A stretch of 64,000 bases of DNA from RHKX01 sp963745755. Lineage in GTDB: Bacteria; Actinomycetota; Thermoleophilia; Solirubrobacterales; 70-9. Both the position numbers and the translations under genes were made by a program. The notes below the pieces were generated by a model, which saw only the letters and a program-made list of their open reading frames with translations, was not told the DNA's origin and made no database searches. The DNA is taken from positions 868,001 through 932,000 of the forward strand of contig CAVUYP010000001.1 in the NCBI GenBank assembly GCA_963745755.1, given 5' to 3'. Of the stretch, positions 26,151-33,688 are shown piece after piece; position 1 is the stretch's first letter, and every line of letters starts with the position of its first letter.

Positions 26151-26683
26151 TCAGTCCGACGCCGGTGCCGCTGGGATCCGACCGATGTAGCTGACCGTGA
26201 ACCGATGCAGGTCGAGGCGCTCGTAGAAGCGACGCGCCTCCGTGTTCGACTCGATCGTCGTGACCGACCAATGCTTCCTCCCGAGCCTCCGAAACTCCTC
26301 GAGGGCCGCGTCGACGAGGTTCGCGCCCACCCCCCGGCCTCGATACTCGGGCAGCACGGCGAGCGTCTCCAGCTCTCCGATCCGGCCCGTCTCCCAGCTC
26401 TCCTCGGGAAGCCGCGAATGCCCCACCGCGTATCCGATCGGTCGCCCATCCACCTCGGCGATCACCAGGAACGCATCGGGGTCGCCGGCGAACACCTCCC
26501 CTAGACGTTGCGGCGCGCCTCCCATGAGGCGCTTGACGTGCGCACCACGCCCAGCGCCCGCAGGTGCGGTGCCACCTCGACGTGGTGTTCGTGCAGGGAG
26601 GCCCAAACCGGCTGCAGGTCGTCGAGCCGCTGGATCCCCACCTTGACGACGACGACCTCGGACTCGCTCCCTCCCGGCTTCAC
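26151..26683 (-). pseudogene. GNAT acetyltransferase with a frame break
   Basis: Two frames join to one GNAT protein. The first (26683 down to a TAG at 26501-26503) gives VGIQRLDDLQPVWASLHEHH and a VAPHLRALG segment. The second gives FAGDPDAFLVIAEVDGRPIGYAVGH, LAVLPEYRGRGVGANLVDAA (acetyl-CoA site R-G-x-G-x-G/A) and NTEARRFYERL. The shift lies at about 26505-26515. A single base change in length restores the gene, so this is either recent inactivation or an assembly indel. The substrate is unknown. Confidence 0.75.
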
Positions 26684-26741
26684 CGGATCGATTGTGACGC
26701 CTGCAGAACCGGCCGGCGTTCACACGGAGGAACGCGAGCGA

Positions 26742-26800
26742 TCGCGTCCCATGCGTCCCCGGTCGTGGACTTTCTCGACCCGTCGGTCGGTACCACGGTG
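26742..26800 (+). repeat. Repeat copy A: island flank motif without tRNA part
   Basis: The stretch CGCGTCCCATGCGTCCCC, then CTCGACC and TCGGTCGGTACCAC, resembles the flanks at 32056-32152 and 33230-33316. On the complement it reads TTGDAWDA, as in copy C. It lacks the adjacent tRNA-Pro fragment. It is interpreted as the decayed tail of an integrative element. Confidence 0.5.
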
Positions 26801-26894
26801 GTAAAGCCGATCGAGCTCCACTTGGCGCTGTGCTGCATTCGGAGCAGACACCCGGTCCGAACCCTCGACCCGCGCGATCCGCTATCCATTCGAT

Positions 26895-27947
26895 ATGACG
26901 CTCTCGCCCGCGGACGCGAGGCGGTTCTACGACCGCGTCGGCCGCGCACAGGATTCGCAGGCCTTCTACGAGGATGCCGCGATGGATCGTCTGGTCGCCG
27001 TTGCCGAGCTGCACGATTCCCACTCGATCTTCGAGCTCGGCTGCGGAACCGGCCGACTGGCCCGGCGCCTCCTTGCCGAGCAGCTATCCGGGGAGGCCAC
27101 CTACCTGGCCACCGACGTCAGCCCGCGCATGACTCGAATCGCCGTGGCGCGACTTCGCAGCTGGGCCGAACGCACCGAGGTCGTCCTGCTCGAGCCGACG
27201 GCCGTCAGCCTCCCCGGCGCCACGGCGAGCTTCGACCGCTTCATCGCCACCTACGTCTTCGACTTGTTGGATGAGGGCGATGTACTTCGCATGCTGGCTG
27301 AGGCAGCGCGGCTGTTGACCGCCGATGGCCGGCTCTGTCTGGTCAGCATCACCCATGGCCCTGCCGGCATACCCCGCCTCGTCTCCAGGGGTTGGGGGGT
27401 TGTCGCAACCCGCTACCCCCAACTGGTCGGGGGCTGCCGGCCGATTGATCTTCGCGACGTCCTCGACCCCTCACATTGGACCGTCATCCACAACGAGGTC
27501 GTGACCAAATGGGCGGTCAGCTCGCAGGTCCTTGTCGTCGGGCGCACGGGCGGGACCCGAGCAGGGGAGGTGGCGGGGGCGTGCAGGCGATCAGTCGCGG
27601 CGGGCCAAGAGAACGTTCGCAAGGAAGTCGCTCTGGACGTCGCTCGCTTGGGTGAACAGGTCGCTCGGGTGGTACAGCAGCCCGAAATGACCGCCGTCGA
27701 TTTCAACAAGCTCTTTCGGCCCTGGCACGGAGGCGAACGCCGCACGCGATACCTCGGGCTTCGACCCGGGCATCTCATCGTCCGTCGCGATCATCATCAG
27801 CAGCGGGCAGCGCAGATGCGGGGCGGCGATCCCGGCGTGAAATGGAGCTGGAGTCGGCGGCACCACCCGGGTCACCCGGTTCTCCCAGCCCGTGCCGTGG
27901 CGGCCGCCGTAGTCGATGAACCACCGGAAGGCCTGAATCGGTTGTAG
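26895..27947 (+). CDS. SAM-dependent methyltransferase with an abnormal run-on C-terminus
   Basis: The frame is 350 codons, but only the first ~217 look like a methyltransferase: SIFELGCGTGRLARRLL (motif I), YLATDVSPRMTRIA (motif II), SFDRFIATYVFDLL (motif IV) and TADGRLCLVSI. This is the UbiE/Methyltransf_25 type. After about 27545 the sequence becomes Arg/His-rich and runs antisense into the convergent hydrolase gene for 357 bp. A stop has probably been lost by an indel or a deletion junction. The substrate is unknown. Confidence 0.7.
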   Translation: MTLSPADARRFYDRVGRAQDSQAFYEDAAMDRLVAVAELHDSHSIFELGCGTGRLARRLLAEQLSGEATYLATDVSPRMTRIAVARLRSWAERTEVVLLEPTAVSLPGATASFDRFIATYVFDLLDEGDVLRMLAEAARLLTADGRLCLVSITHGPAGIPRLVSRGWGVVATRYPQLVGGCRPIDLRDVLDPSHWTVIHNEVVTKWAVSSQVLVVGRTGGTRAGEVAGACRRSVAAGQENVRKEVALDVARLGEQVARVVQQPEMTAVDFNKLFRPWHGGERRTRYLGLRPGHLIVRRDHHQQRAAQMRGGDPGVKWSWSRRHHPGHPVLPARAVAAAVVDEPPEGLNRL

Positions 27948-28601
27948 CAGCGACGGTGCGTTGAGCTGATCGGCGGAGACCACGGGCAGCGGGCCGGTGA
28001 TGTCGTCCGGCCCCGCTTCGACGCTGCCCTTGCGGAACGTGTCGCAGAGCGCCGCGAAGAGCGAGCCATCGGGATCGGGCGGGGGAAGCTCGCGGCCCAC
28101 CGCCGGAACCTGGGCGACCGCTGCGGCCGGGCGTTCGTCCGCCGCTGCGACCACGATCACCTCGGCGGCGCTGTAGCTGTCGCCCCAGATCGCGACCGCG
28201 TCCAGGTCGACGCCCGGGACGGATTCCAGGAACGTGATCGCGTCGCTGTAGCCACGTGCCTGGATCCACGGGTTGATCTCGTGCCGAGGCTCACCGCCGC
28301 TGTCGCCGAAGTTGCGGTGGTCGTAGAGCAATACGGCGAACCCGGCCGCCTGAAAGACCTCGGCGAAGCGGTCAGCCGTCATCGTGATCGTCGCGGACGT
28401 GCCGTGCGCCATGACCACGACCGGAACGAGGCCTGTGGCCGACGGGCGGTAGAGGCGGCCGCGCAGCGTCGCACCCTGCGACGGGAACTCGACCGTCTCG
28501 AAGGAGGCGCTCAAGCCGGGCCGATCGGAGCGAGCAAGCGAAGTGCGACTGCGTCGACTGGAACTGAAGGCGGATCCACGGAACCCGCGGATCGTTAACA
28601 C
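27591..28601 (-). CDS. Alpha/beta hydrolase (dienelactone-hydrolase/YcjY-like)
   Basis: 336 residues from a GTG at 28601; an internal TTG at 28514 would give a more usual start (SASFETVEFPSQGATLRG). Motifs are VVVMAHGTSA (oxyanion), LLYDHRNFGDSGGEPR, nucleophile Ser in AIWGDSYSAAEV, acid Asp in MIATDDEMPG and His in DGGHFGLLY. The family hydrolyses esters or small acyl compounds; some members are xenobiotic-induced. It overlaps the run-on part of the methyltransferase frame. Confidence 0.82.
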   Translation of the reverse strand: MLTIRGFRGSAFSSSRRSRTSLARSDRPGLSASFETVEFPSQGATLRGRLYRPSATGLVPVVVMAHGTSATITMTADRFAEVFQAAGFAVLLYDHRNFGDSGGEPRHEINPWIQARGYSDAITFLESVPGVDLDAVAIWGDSYSAAEVIVVAAADERPAAAVAQVPAVGRELPPPDPDGSLFAALCDTFRKGSVEAGPDDITGPLPVVSADQLNAPSLLQPIQAFRWFIDYGGRHGTGWENRVTRVVPPTPAPFHAGIAAPHLRCPLLMMIATDDEMPGSKPEVSRAAFASVPGPKELVEIDGGHFGLLYHPSDLFTQASDVQSDFLANVLLARRD

Positions 28602-28659
28602 AGATCACCGCCGAAGACACCGGGCCGGGCCCCCGGACCTTGGCCTCACAGAGGGTCGG

Positions 28660-30348
28660 CTAGACGCTCCGCTCGGCTTCCTTGGCCGAGTCGGCCTCGA
28701 GGAGGTCGTGGACGAGCCGGATCGCGATCGACCCCTCCCCGACGGCCGAGGCGACCCGGTTCATCGACCCGTCGCGCACGTCCCCCGCCGCGAAGACTCC
28801 GGGCATGCTGGTCTCGAGGGTGAGCGGCGGGCGCTCGAGCGACCAGGCCCCGTCGGTCTCGACCTGCACGCCGGTACGGATGAACCCGCCCCCTCCCCTT
28901 GCGATCGCGTCCGGCAGCCAATCCGTGTTCGGCTCGGCGCCGATCATCAGGAAGAGTGCGTCCGCCGCGACCTCCTCCGTCGAGCCGTCGGCGCGGTTCC
29001 TGAGGACGAGCGATTCCAGCCGGCCCTCTCCCCCACCGCCGACGACCTCGGTCCCAAGCCGGACATCGACGTTCGTGGCGCGCTCCACTTGGCGGATCAG
29101 GTAGTGGGACATGCCGGCCTCGAGCGAATCGGAGCGGACCACAAGCGTCACCCGCCGCGCGTACTCGGCGAGGTGGAGGGCGGCCTGACCAGCCGAGTTC
29201 GCCCCGCCGACGACGTATGCCTCCCCGCCCGCCACCGCGGGAGCTTCGACGGTCGGGCCGCCGTAGAAGACGCCGGCACCCGTCAGCTCCTCGATCTCGG
29301 GGATTCCGAGGCGCCGGTATGTGGCCCCGCTGGCGAGAACGACCGCTCGCGCTTCGAACTCGCTGCCGTCGTTGAGCCCGATTCGGATCCGGTCGTCCAC
29401 GCGACGGAGCGAGGTCGCCTCGTGCATGAACGTGAACCTCGCGCCGAAAATCCAGGCCTGCTCGTACGCGCTCTCGGCCAGCTGACGGCCGCTGACGCCG
29501 CGCGGGAAGCCGAGGTAGTTGCGGATCAGCGAGCTCGACGTCGCCTGCCCGCCGATTCCGCCGTTGTCGACCACCAGCGTGTTCAACCCCTCGGACGCCC
29601 CGTAGACGGCGGCCGAGAGCCCGGCCGGGCCGGCGCCGACGATCACGACGTCGAAATCGCTTCCCTCCGGTTCGATCGCTCCGCCGCTGGCGCTCGTGAG
29701 CTCGGCGTTGGTCGGGTCCTCGAGAACGCTCCCGTCCGGGAAGATGACGAGCGGCAGATCAGACCCGTTGCCGTGCTGCTCGATTCGCGCCTGCCCGTCC
29801 GGCGAGTCCGCGAGCAGGAAGGCATGGGGAACCGCGCAGCGCCCGAGCACCTGCCGCAGCTCGTAGGCGCGGCCCGTCCAGGACTCGCCGATGATGTGGA
29901 CCGTCTTCGCCGAGATCCGGCGGGCATGCGACCACTCGAGCAGGAAGTTCGAGACGGACTGATGGAAGACCTCGTCCGGCGCTCGCGCGGGACGAAACAC
30001 GTAGTAGTCGATCTCCCGCCGCGCCATCGCGTTGAGGATCAGACCGCCGGTCTCGGTATCGCCCCAGCCGCTGAGCTCGATGACGAGTCCGCGCTGTGCA
30101 CGGGGATAGAGGGCCTGTGCCCGCTGCAGCAGCTTCGACGAGCGGTCGGATCCGAGCGAGAGCCCGACCAGCACCAGCGCCACGTCCTCGCTCGAGGAGG
30201 CCAACTCGACCAGCTTGGCGATTCCATCGCCGGCCGAAGACGCGGTGACGATCCGGTAGCTGCGCGCGTAGCGATCGGCGAGCTCACGCTCGACGTCGCC
30301 CAGCGATTCGTCATCCTCATCGACCGCGACGATGACCGGCATCTGCAT
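28660..30348 (-). CDS. Fused response-regulator/thioredoxin-reductase-like flavoprotein lacking the redox disulphide
   Basis: 562 residues. Residues 1-125 resemble a receiver domain (IVAVDEDDESL), but the expected phospho-Asp position reads LVLVGLSLG, so it is degenerate. A middle thioredoxin-fold-like segment (VHIIGESWTGRAYELRQVL) follows. From about 230 on there is a pyridine-nucleotide reductase: VIVGAGPAGLSAAVYGASEG (FAD), VVGGANSAGQAALHL (NADPH) and PGVFAAGDVRDG. Where thioredoxin reductase has C-x2-C, this protein has FYGGPTVEAP. It therefore cannot reduce thioredoxin by the usual route. Fused proteins of this kind are known in actinobacteria, but their role is unclear. Confidence 0.88.
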   Translation of the reverse strand: MQMPVIVAVDEDDESLGDVERELADRYARSYRIVTASSAGDGIAKLVELASSSEDVALVLVGLSLGSDRSSKLLQRAQALYPRAQRGLVIELSGWGDTETGGLILNAMARREIDYYVFRPARAPDEVFHQSVSNFLLEWSHARRISAKTVHIIGESWTGRAYELRQVLGRCAVPHAFLLADSPDGQARIEQHGNGSDLPLVIFPDGSVLEDPTNAELTSASGGAIEPEGSDFDVVIVGAGPAGLSAAVYGASEGLNTLVVDNGGIGGQATSSSLIRNYLGFPRGVSGRQLAESAYEQAWIFGARFTFMHEATSLRRVDDRIRIGLNDGSEFEARAVVLASGATYRRLGIPEIEELTGAGVFYGGPTVEAPAVAGGEAYVVGGANSAGQAALHLAEYARRVTLVVRSDSLEAGMSHYLIRQVERATNVDVRLGTEVVGGGGEGRLESLVLRNRADGSTEEVAADALFLMIGAEPNTDWLPDAIARGGGGFIRTGVQVETDGAWSLERPPLTLETSMPGVFAAGDVRDGSMNRVASAVGEGSIAIRLVHDLLEADSAKEAERSV

Positions 30349-30428
30349 TCGGCAACGGTAGCGGCAGATCGCGAGCCGGTCCAGAGAATCGGGTCACGGC
30401 CGGATGATGCGATCGAAGCCGGATCGCT

Positions 30429-30459
30429 ATCGGGCGACTGGACTTGAACCAGCCACCTT
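30429..30459 (+). repeat. Degraded tRNA-Pro 3'-end remnant (copy E)
   Basis: The sequence matches the complement of the tRNA-Pro(GGG) acceptor/T-arm end: ATCGGGCGACTGGA, then CTTGAACCAGC. It has one base missing in the G-run and two or three substitutions. It lies between the flavoprotein and VOC genes and marks the leftmost tRNA-derived boundary seen. Confidence 0.55.
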
Positions 30460-30490
30460 CAGGCCCGGGCCGCGCCCACCCATGGAGGTT

Positions 30491-30931
30491 TCAGGTGAGC
30501 TGCTCGGCCAGCCCGATGATGATGCCCTCAGGACCACGCAGGAAGCCGAGCCGGTAGCTGTCCTCGTACTGCGCGATCTCGCCGACGAGTTCGGCTCCGT
30601 GGCTGCGCAGGCGGGCGACGACGTCATCGATGTCGTCGACAGCGAACATGATGCGGCGTATGCCCAGCGTGTTCGCGGGCGCGCTTTCGGGCTCAGCTCT
30701 GACCGCCGGCGGCGTGTGGAACTTCGTCAGCTCAACCCGGCTGTGGCCGTCCGGGGTCCGCATCATGGCGATGTCGGCACGGACGTCGTCGAGCCCGACG
30801 ACGCGGTCCACCCAGCGCCCCTCGACCGGCGTCTCGCCTTCCAGCTCCATACCGAGTTCGGCGAAGAACGCTTTCGCAGCCTCGAGGTCGTTGACAACGA
30901 TGAGAACGTTGTCCATCCGCTGAATCGTCAT
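30491..30931 (-). CDS. VOC-family (glyoxalase/bleomycin-resistance fold) protein
   Basis: 146 residues from the ATG at 30931 (four codons into a longer frame; family members usually start MTIQRMDN). Two beta-alpha-beta-beta-beta units are visible: VLIVVNDLEAAKAFFAELGM and IRRIMFAVDDIDDVVARLRSHG, ending GPEGIIIGLAEQL. Putative metal ligands are a Glu in RVELTKF and a late Glu in GPEG. The reaction is unknown. Its 3' end abuts the degraded tRNA remnant. Confidence 0.87.
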   Translation of the reverse strand: MTIQRMDNVLIVVNDLEAAKAFFAELGMELEGETPVEGRWVDRVVGLDDVRADIAMMRTPDGHSRVELTKFHTPPAVRAEPESAPANTLGIRRIMFAVDDIDDVVARLRSHGAELVGEIAQYEDSYRLGFLRGPEGIIIGLAEQLT

Positions 30932-30982
30932 CCCCGGGAGCATAAGGTCGGCTGGCGCTGCGCCGCCACCGGTGAACGGCGA

Positions 30983-31410
30983 TCAGATCTCCGCGACTGA
31001 GATGGCGCCGGCGTCACGCACCGCTTTGTCGCTGGCACCCTCCAGTTGCCCGAGCGTGCGGTAGCTGAGAGCGTCAAAGTCGATCTCGAGCGCCGCCGCC
31101 TGATCCTCCGGAATGCGCTCCAGCAGATGCTTGGAGGCCAGAATCGCCCCTCCCGTCGCCACGTCCTGAATCCGCGCGGCCTCGTTGACCTCGTCCCGAG
31201 AGCCGTGATCTCGAGCCGCCCGCTGGTGACGACCTGGCCGATGACCAGCATCGAGCCCCAGTGGACCCCGGCATTGACCACGAGCGGTGAATCCGGGGCC
31301 GAGGGCATCGCGCGGACGCGCCCACCGATCGTCCTCGCAGCACGGACTGCCGCCACCGCGGCGGCCGGCTCGGAGCCCGGCGGCACGCCGCCCTTGACAT
31401 CACGACTTAG
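30983..31410 (-). pseudogene. C-terminal fragment of a class III adenylate/guanylate cyclase with a frame break
   Basis: Reading from about 31410 leftward gives AGVHWGSMLVIGQVVTSGRLEITALG, then after losing one G (near 31190) DEVNEAARIQDVATGGAILASKHLLERI, ending AGAISVAEI at a TGA (30983-30985). GVHWG, SGRLEITALGDEVNEAARIQ and GG-LASK-LLER are typical of the cyclase C-terminal half. The N-terminal half with the first metal Asp is absent. With the PAS-like pieces at 25012 and 33472, it suggests break-up of this protein family inside the island. Confidence 0.7.
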
Positions 31411-31467
31411 CGGTCTAGGGTCGGGGGACCGGCCCACCCATCGCACAACCGAAAGGGATCCCCCTTG

Positions 31468-31897
31468 ATGCGTAACGCAAAGGTGCTGACGATCACCGCG
31501 GTTGTCACGTTGTCACTGGCAAGCACCGCAGTCGCATTGGTCCACCAGGGCTTTCAAGGTTCGATCGGCGTCGGGCATCTCCAGATTGGAGCCTCCTTCA
31601 ACGCCGCGGGCAAGCCGAAGACTGTGAACCGGCTTCGAGTGGTCGAATGTCCCGGCCACCTGTCCGGGCCCCTTTCAGATCAGCGACGAGTTCAAGTCGG
31701 CGATGAAGGTGAACAAGCGTGGGAAGTTCCGGGGCAAGGGGCACGCCGTTAACAATCGCGGCGCTACGGTGAAGATCACCGGCAGGTTCAAGCGCCACAA
31801 CAAGAAGGCGGTTGGAACCCTTCGCATGCAGGGCGTAGCCGCAGGCTGCTCGGACCTCGATACGGGCGTCGTCGACTGGAGCGTCACGAAGCGGTGA
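31468..31897 (+). pseudogene. Small secreted protein with a frame break
   Basis: The first frame (ATG 31468) gives a signal peptide (TITAVVTLSLASTAVALV) and a start of a beta domain (GFQGSIGVGHLQIG, VVECP). The rest continues in another frame as PATCPGPFQISDEFKSAM, then VNKRGKFRGKGHAV, ITGRFKRHNKKAVGTLRM and VDWSVTKR. An extra base near 31651 explains the switch. The intact protein would be a ~140-residue extracellular beta protein of unknown role, of a kind frequent in Solirubrobacterales. Confidence 0.65.
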
Positions 31898-31993
31898 CGG
31901 CTCGGCGGCGCCGGCAGGTTGTCGACGCTGAGTGATCGTCGGCTACGCGTGATTCGCGAGATGACGATCCGCTTCCTACGGGGCTCGTGACTA

Positions 31994-32040
31994 ATCGGGG
32001 CGACGGGATTTGAACCAGCGACCTTTCGACCCCCAGTCGA
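31994..32040 (+). repeat. 47-bp tRNA-Pro 3'-half direct repeat (copy B)
   Basis: Same orientation and nearly identical to 34819-34865 inside tRNA-Pro(GGG): acceptor end, T-arm, variable loop and anticodon stem-loop 3' part. The difference is in CGACGGGA versus CGACTGGA. It is interpreted as an old attachment site (att). Confidence 0.8.
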
Positions 32041-32055
32041 CGGGTTTGGGGTGTA

Positions 32056-32152
32056 GATGCGTCCCTACGCCTCCCCCGCGTCCCACGCGTCCCCGACGGG
32101 AGGACATCCTGGATACATCGGACCCATCAGTCGGTACCAAAGCGGTACCACG
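32056..32152 (+). repeat. Repeat flank of copy B
   Basis: GATGCGTCCCT, GCGTCCCACGCGTCCCC and CATCAGTCGGTACC correspond to the flank of copy C (33230-33316). The complement reads GDAWDA, shared with copies A and C, suggesting remains of one protein C-terminus, possibly an integrase. With copy B it accounts for the 327-bp gene-free stretch 31898-32224. Confidence 0.5.
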
Positions 32153-32224
32153 TTCAGCTGTGCGGGCCGTCGGTTACGCTGGTCCACGGTGAAAGCCCGG
32201 CTCGATCTCGGACGGCGGGCCTCG

Positions 32225-33151
32225 ATGCGTGCCACATCGAGAAGAGTGAGAAGATGGGTGGCACCCGCGCTCGCGGCCGGATCGATCTTCCTCGCCGCCG
32301 GCGCAGAGGCCGGCCCACCCACTCAGGGCGACTTCTCCGGCTCGATCGAGGTCGGACACGGACGTTCGCTCTACGTGGAATGCATGGGCAGGGGTTCCCC
32401 AACCGTGATCCTGGAGAACGGCCTACGCAGCCGCGGGGACTTCTGGAACGTTGCCTTGGACGAGACGACGCCAACCCCGTTCGTCCAACCGGGGATCGCC
32501 GCGTTCACACACGTCTGCACCTATGACCGGCCTGGGACGACCCTCGGCGTGGATGAGTTCAGTCGCTCGACCCCGGTACCGATGCCGCGCACGGCCAAAG
32601 ACGCGGTCAGAGACCTACATACATTGATCCAGGCGGCAGATCTCCGGGGACCCTTCGTGCTCGCCGGCCACTCCACCGGCGGACTGATCGTTCGCCTGTT
32701 CGCAGCAAAGCACCCGAATCAGGTCGCCGCCCTCGTGCAGATCGACGCTCTCACCGAGTACCTGCGGCGATCCTTCACACACGCCCAGATGGTCGCCTTC
32801 GATCAACTCAATAACGGCCCGATTCCAGGCCTCGACTACCCGGACCTCGAGCAGATCCTCTTCCGCCGCAGCTTCGCGCAGATGCGGAGAGCCCAGAGGG
32901 CTCATCCCCTTCGCAGGACTCCGGTCACGGTGATCACGCGCAAGCTTCCGGTCACTCTCCCCGAGGGGCTACCGGCCGGGCTGAGCACCGAGGTGTTGAA
33001 CCGGGCGTGGAGGAGAGCGCAGACCCGTCTCTCCGAGCTGACTCCGAACACCGGTCAGATCTTCGCCGAACGGAGTTCGCACTACATCATGTTCAGCCAG
33101 CCGGGCCTCATCATTCGTCAGGTGCGGCGGCTGGTTCGGCGGCTGGGATAG
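32225..33151 (+). CDS. Secreted alpha/beta hydrolase
   Basis: 308 residues from the ATG at 32225; a GTG at 32189 is an alternative. Signal peptide about 1-28 (APALAAGSIFLAAGAEA). The hydrolase has VILENGLRS, YDRPGTTLG, nucleophile Ser in LAGHSTGGLIVRLFA, Asp in VQIDALTEY and His in ERSSHYIMFSQP near the end, a complete triad. It lies alone between tRNA-derived repeats B and C, as the only gene of that segment. The substrate is unknown. Confidence 0.82.
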   Translation: MRATSRRVRRWVAPALAAGSIFLAAGAEAGPPTQGDFSGSIEVGHGRSLYVECMGRGSPTVILENGLRSRGDFWNVALDETTPTPFVQPGIAAFTHVCTYDRPGTTLGVDEFSRSTPVPMPRTAKDAVRDLHTLIQAADLRGPFVLAGHSTGGLIVRLFAAKHPNQVAALVQIDALTEYLRRSFTHAQMVAFDQLNNGPIPGLDYPDLEQILFRRSFAQMRRAQRAHPLRRTPVTVITRKLPVTLPEGLPAGLSTEVLNRAWRRAQTRLSELTPNTGQIFAERSSHYIMFSQPGLIIRQVRRLVRRLG

Positions 33152-33170
33152 ACCGCATCGGGGCCTTCGC

Positions 33171-33217
33171 ATCGGGGCGACTGGATTTGAACCAGCGACC
33201 TTTCGACCCCCAGTCGA
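33171..33217 (+). repeat. 47-bp tRNA-Pro 3'-half direct repeat (copy C)
   Basis: Identical by eye over 47 bases to 34819-34865 within tRNA-Pro(GGG), in the same orientation. It ends exactly after the anticodon-stem base run CAGTCGA, where similarity to the tRNA stops. It is interpreted as an attachment-site duplication. Confidence 0.87.
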
Positions 33218-33229
33218 CTAGGCGGGGGT

Positions 33230-33316
33230 GTCGATGCGTCCCTGGGCGTCCCATGCGTCCCTCCCGTCCCCGGTGGTGAACTCTCTCGACGAATAGGACT
33301 CATCAGCCGGTACCGC
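33230..33316 (+). repeat. Repeat flank of copy C
   Basis: Contains GTCGATGCGTCCCT, GCGTCCCATGCGTCCC and CATCAGCCGGTACC, matching the flank of copy B and in part copy A. The complement reads FTTGDGRDAWDAQG and a stop just before the tRNA fragment. With copy C it fills the gene-free stretch 33152-33471. Confidence 0.5.
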
Positions 33317-33471
33317 AGGCGCCGGAAGCGGCGCGGCACCCGAGCCGCCTTCGGTCCCAGGACGCCGATCAAGTTCCCGGCGTCGTCGTTGACCCGGAGG
33401 ACGATTCCGCTCCACCTGTGCGACGCCCGTGGCCGGGTTCGTCGACCTGGCGCCGATACGCTCCGCCTCCG

Positions 33472-33684
33472 ATGTCCGAACCGCTTTCGCAACCGCCCCC
33501 CGAGCATCCCGACCTTCGCGAGCTCGCGACCGCGATCAAAGCCCACGGGCTGATCGCCGAGATCCAGGATTCGAGGTTCCGGGCGATCTGGGGCTCAACG
33601 CAGCTTCATATGAGCTTCGGCCTGACGCAGGAAGACATCGCCGCTCACCGTCCCGGCCGCTGGCCCACTGAGGGGATAGCCTGA
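33472..33684 (+). pseudogene. Truncated PAS-like N-terminal fragment (paralogue of 25012)
   Basis: 70 codons. Its opening (PPEHPDLRELATAIKAHGL, AEIQDSRFRAIW) parallels the fragment at 25012 (LPEHPQLREIAVAMEAAGM, EILDESFRCVY). It stops after a short helical stretch, five bases before the crotonase start. The length is far below that of complete regulators with this domain. It is probably a remnant, though expression as a small protein cannot be excluded. Confidence 0.55.
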
Positions 33685-33688
33685 GCCG

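Noticed and set aside
31994..33217. Extra functional tRNA-Pro genes
   Set aside because: Copies B and C contain only the 3' half (no acceptor 5' strand or D-arm), so they cannot fold as tRNAs.
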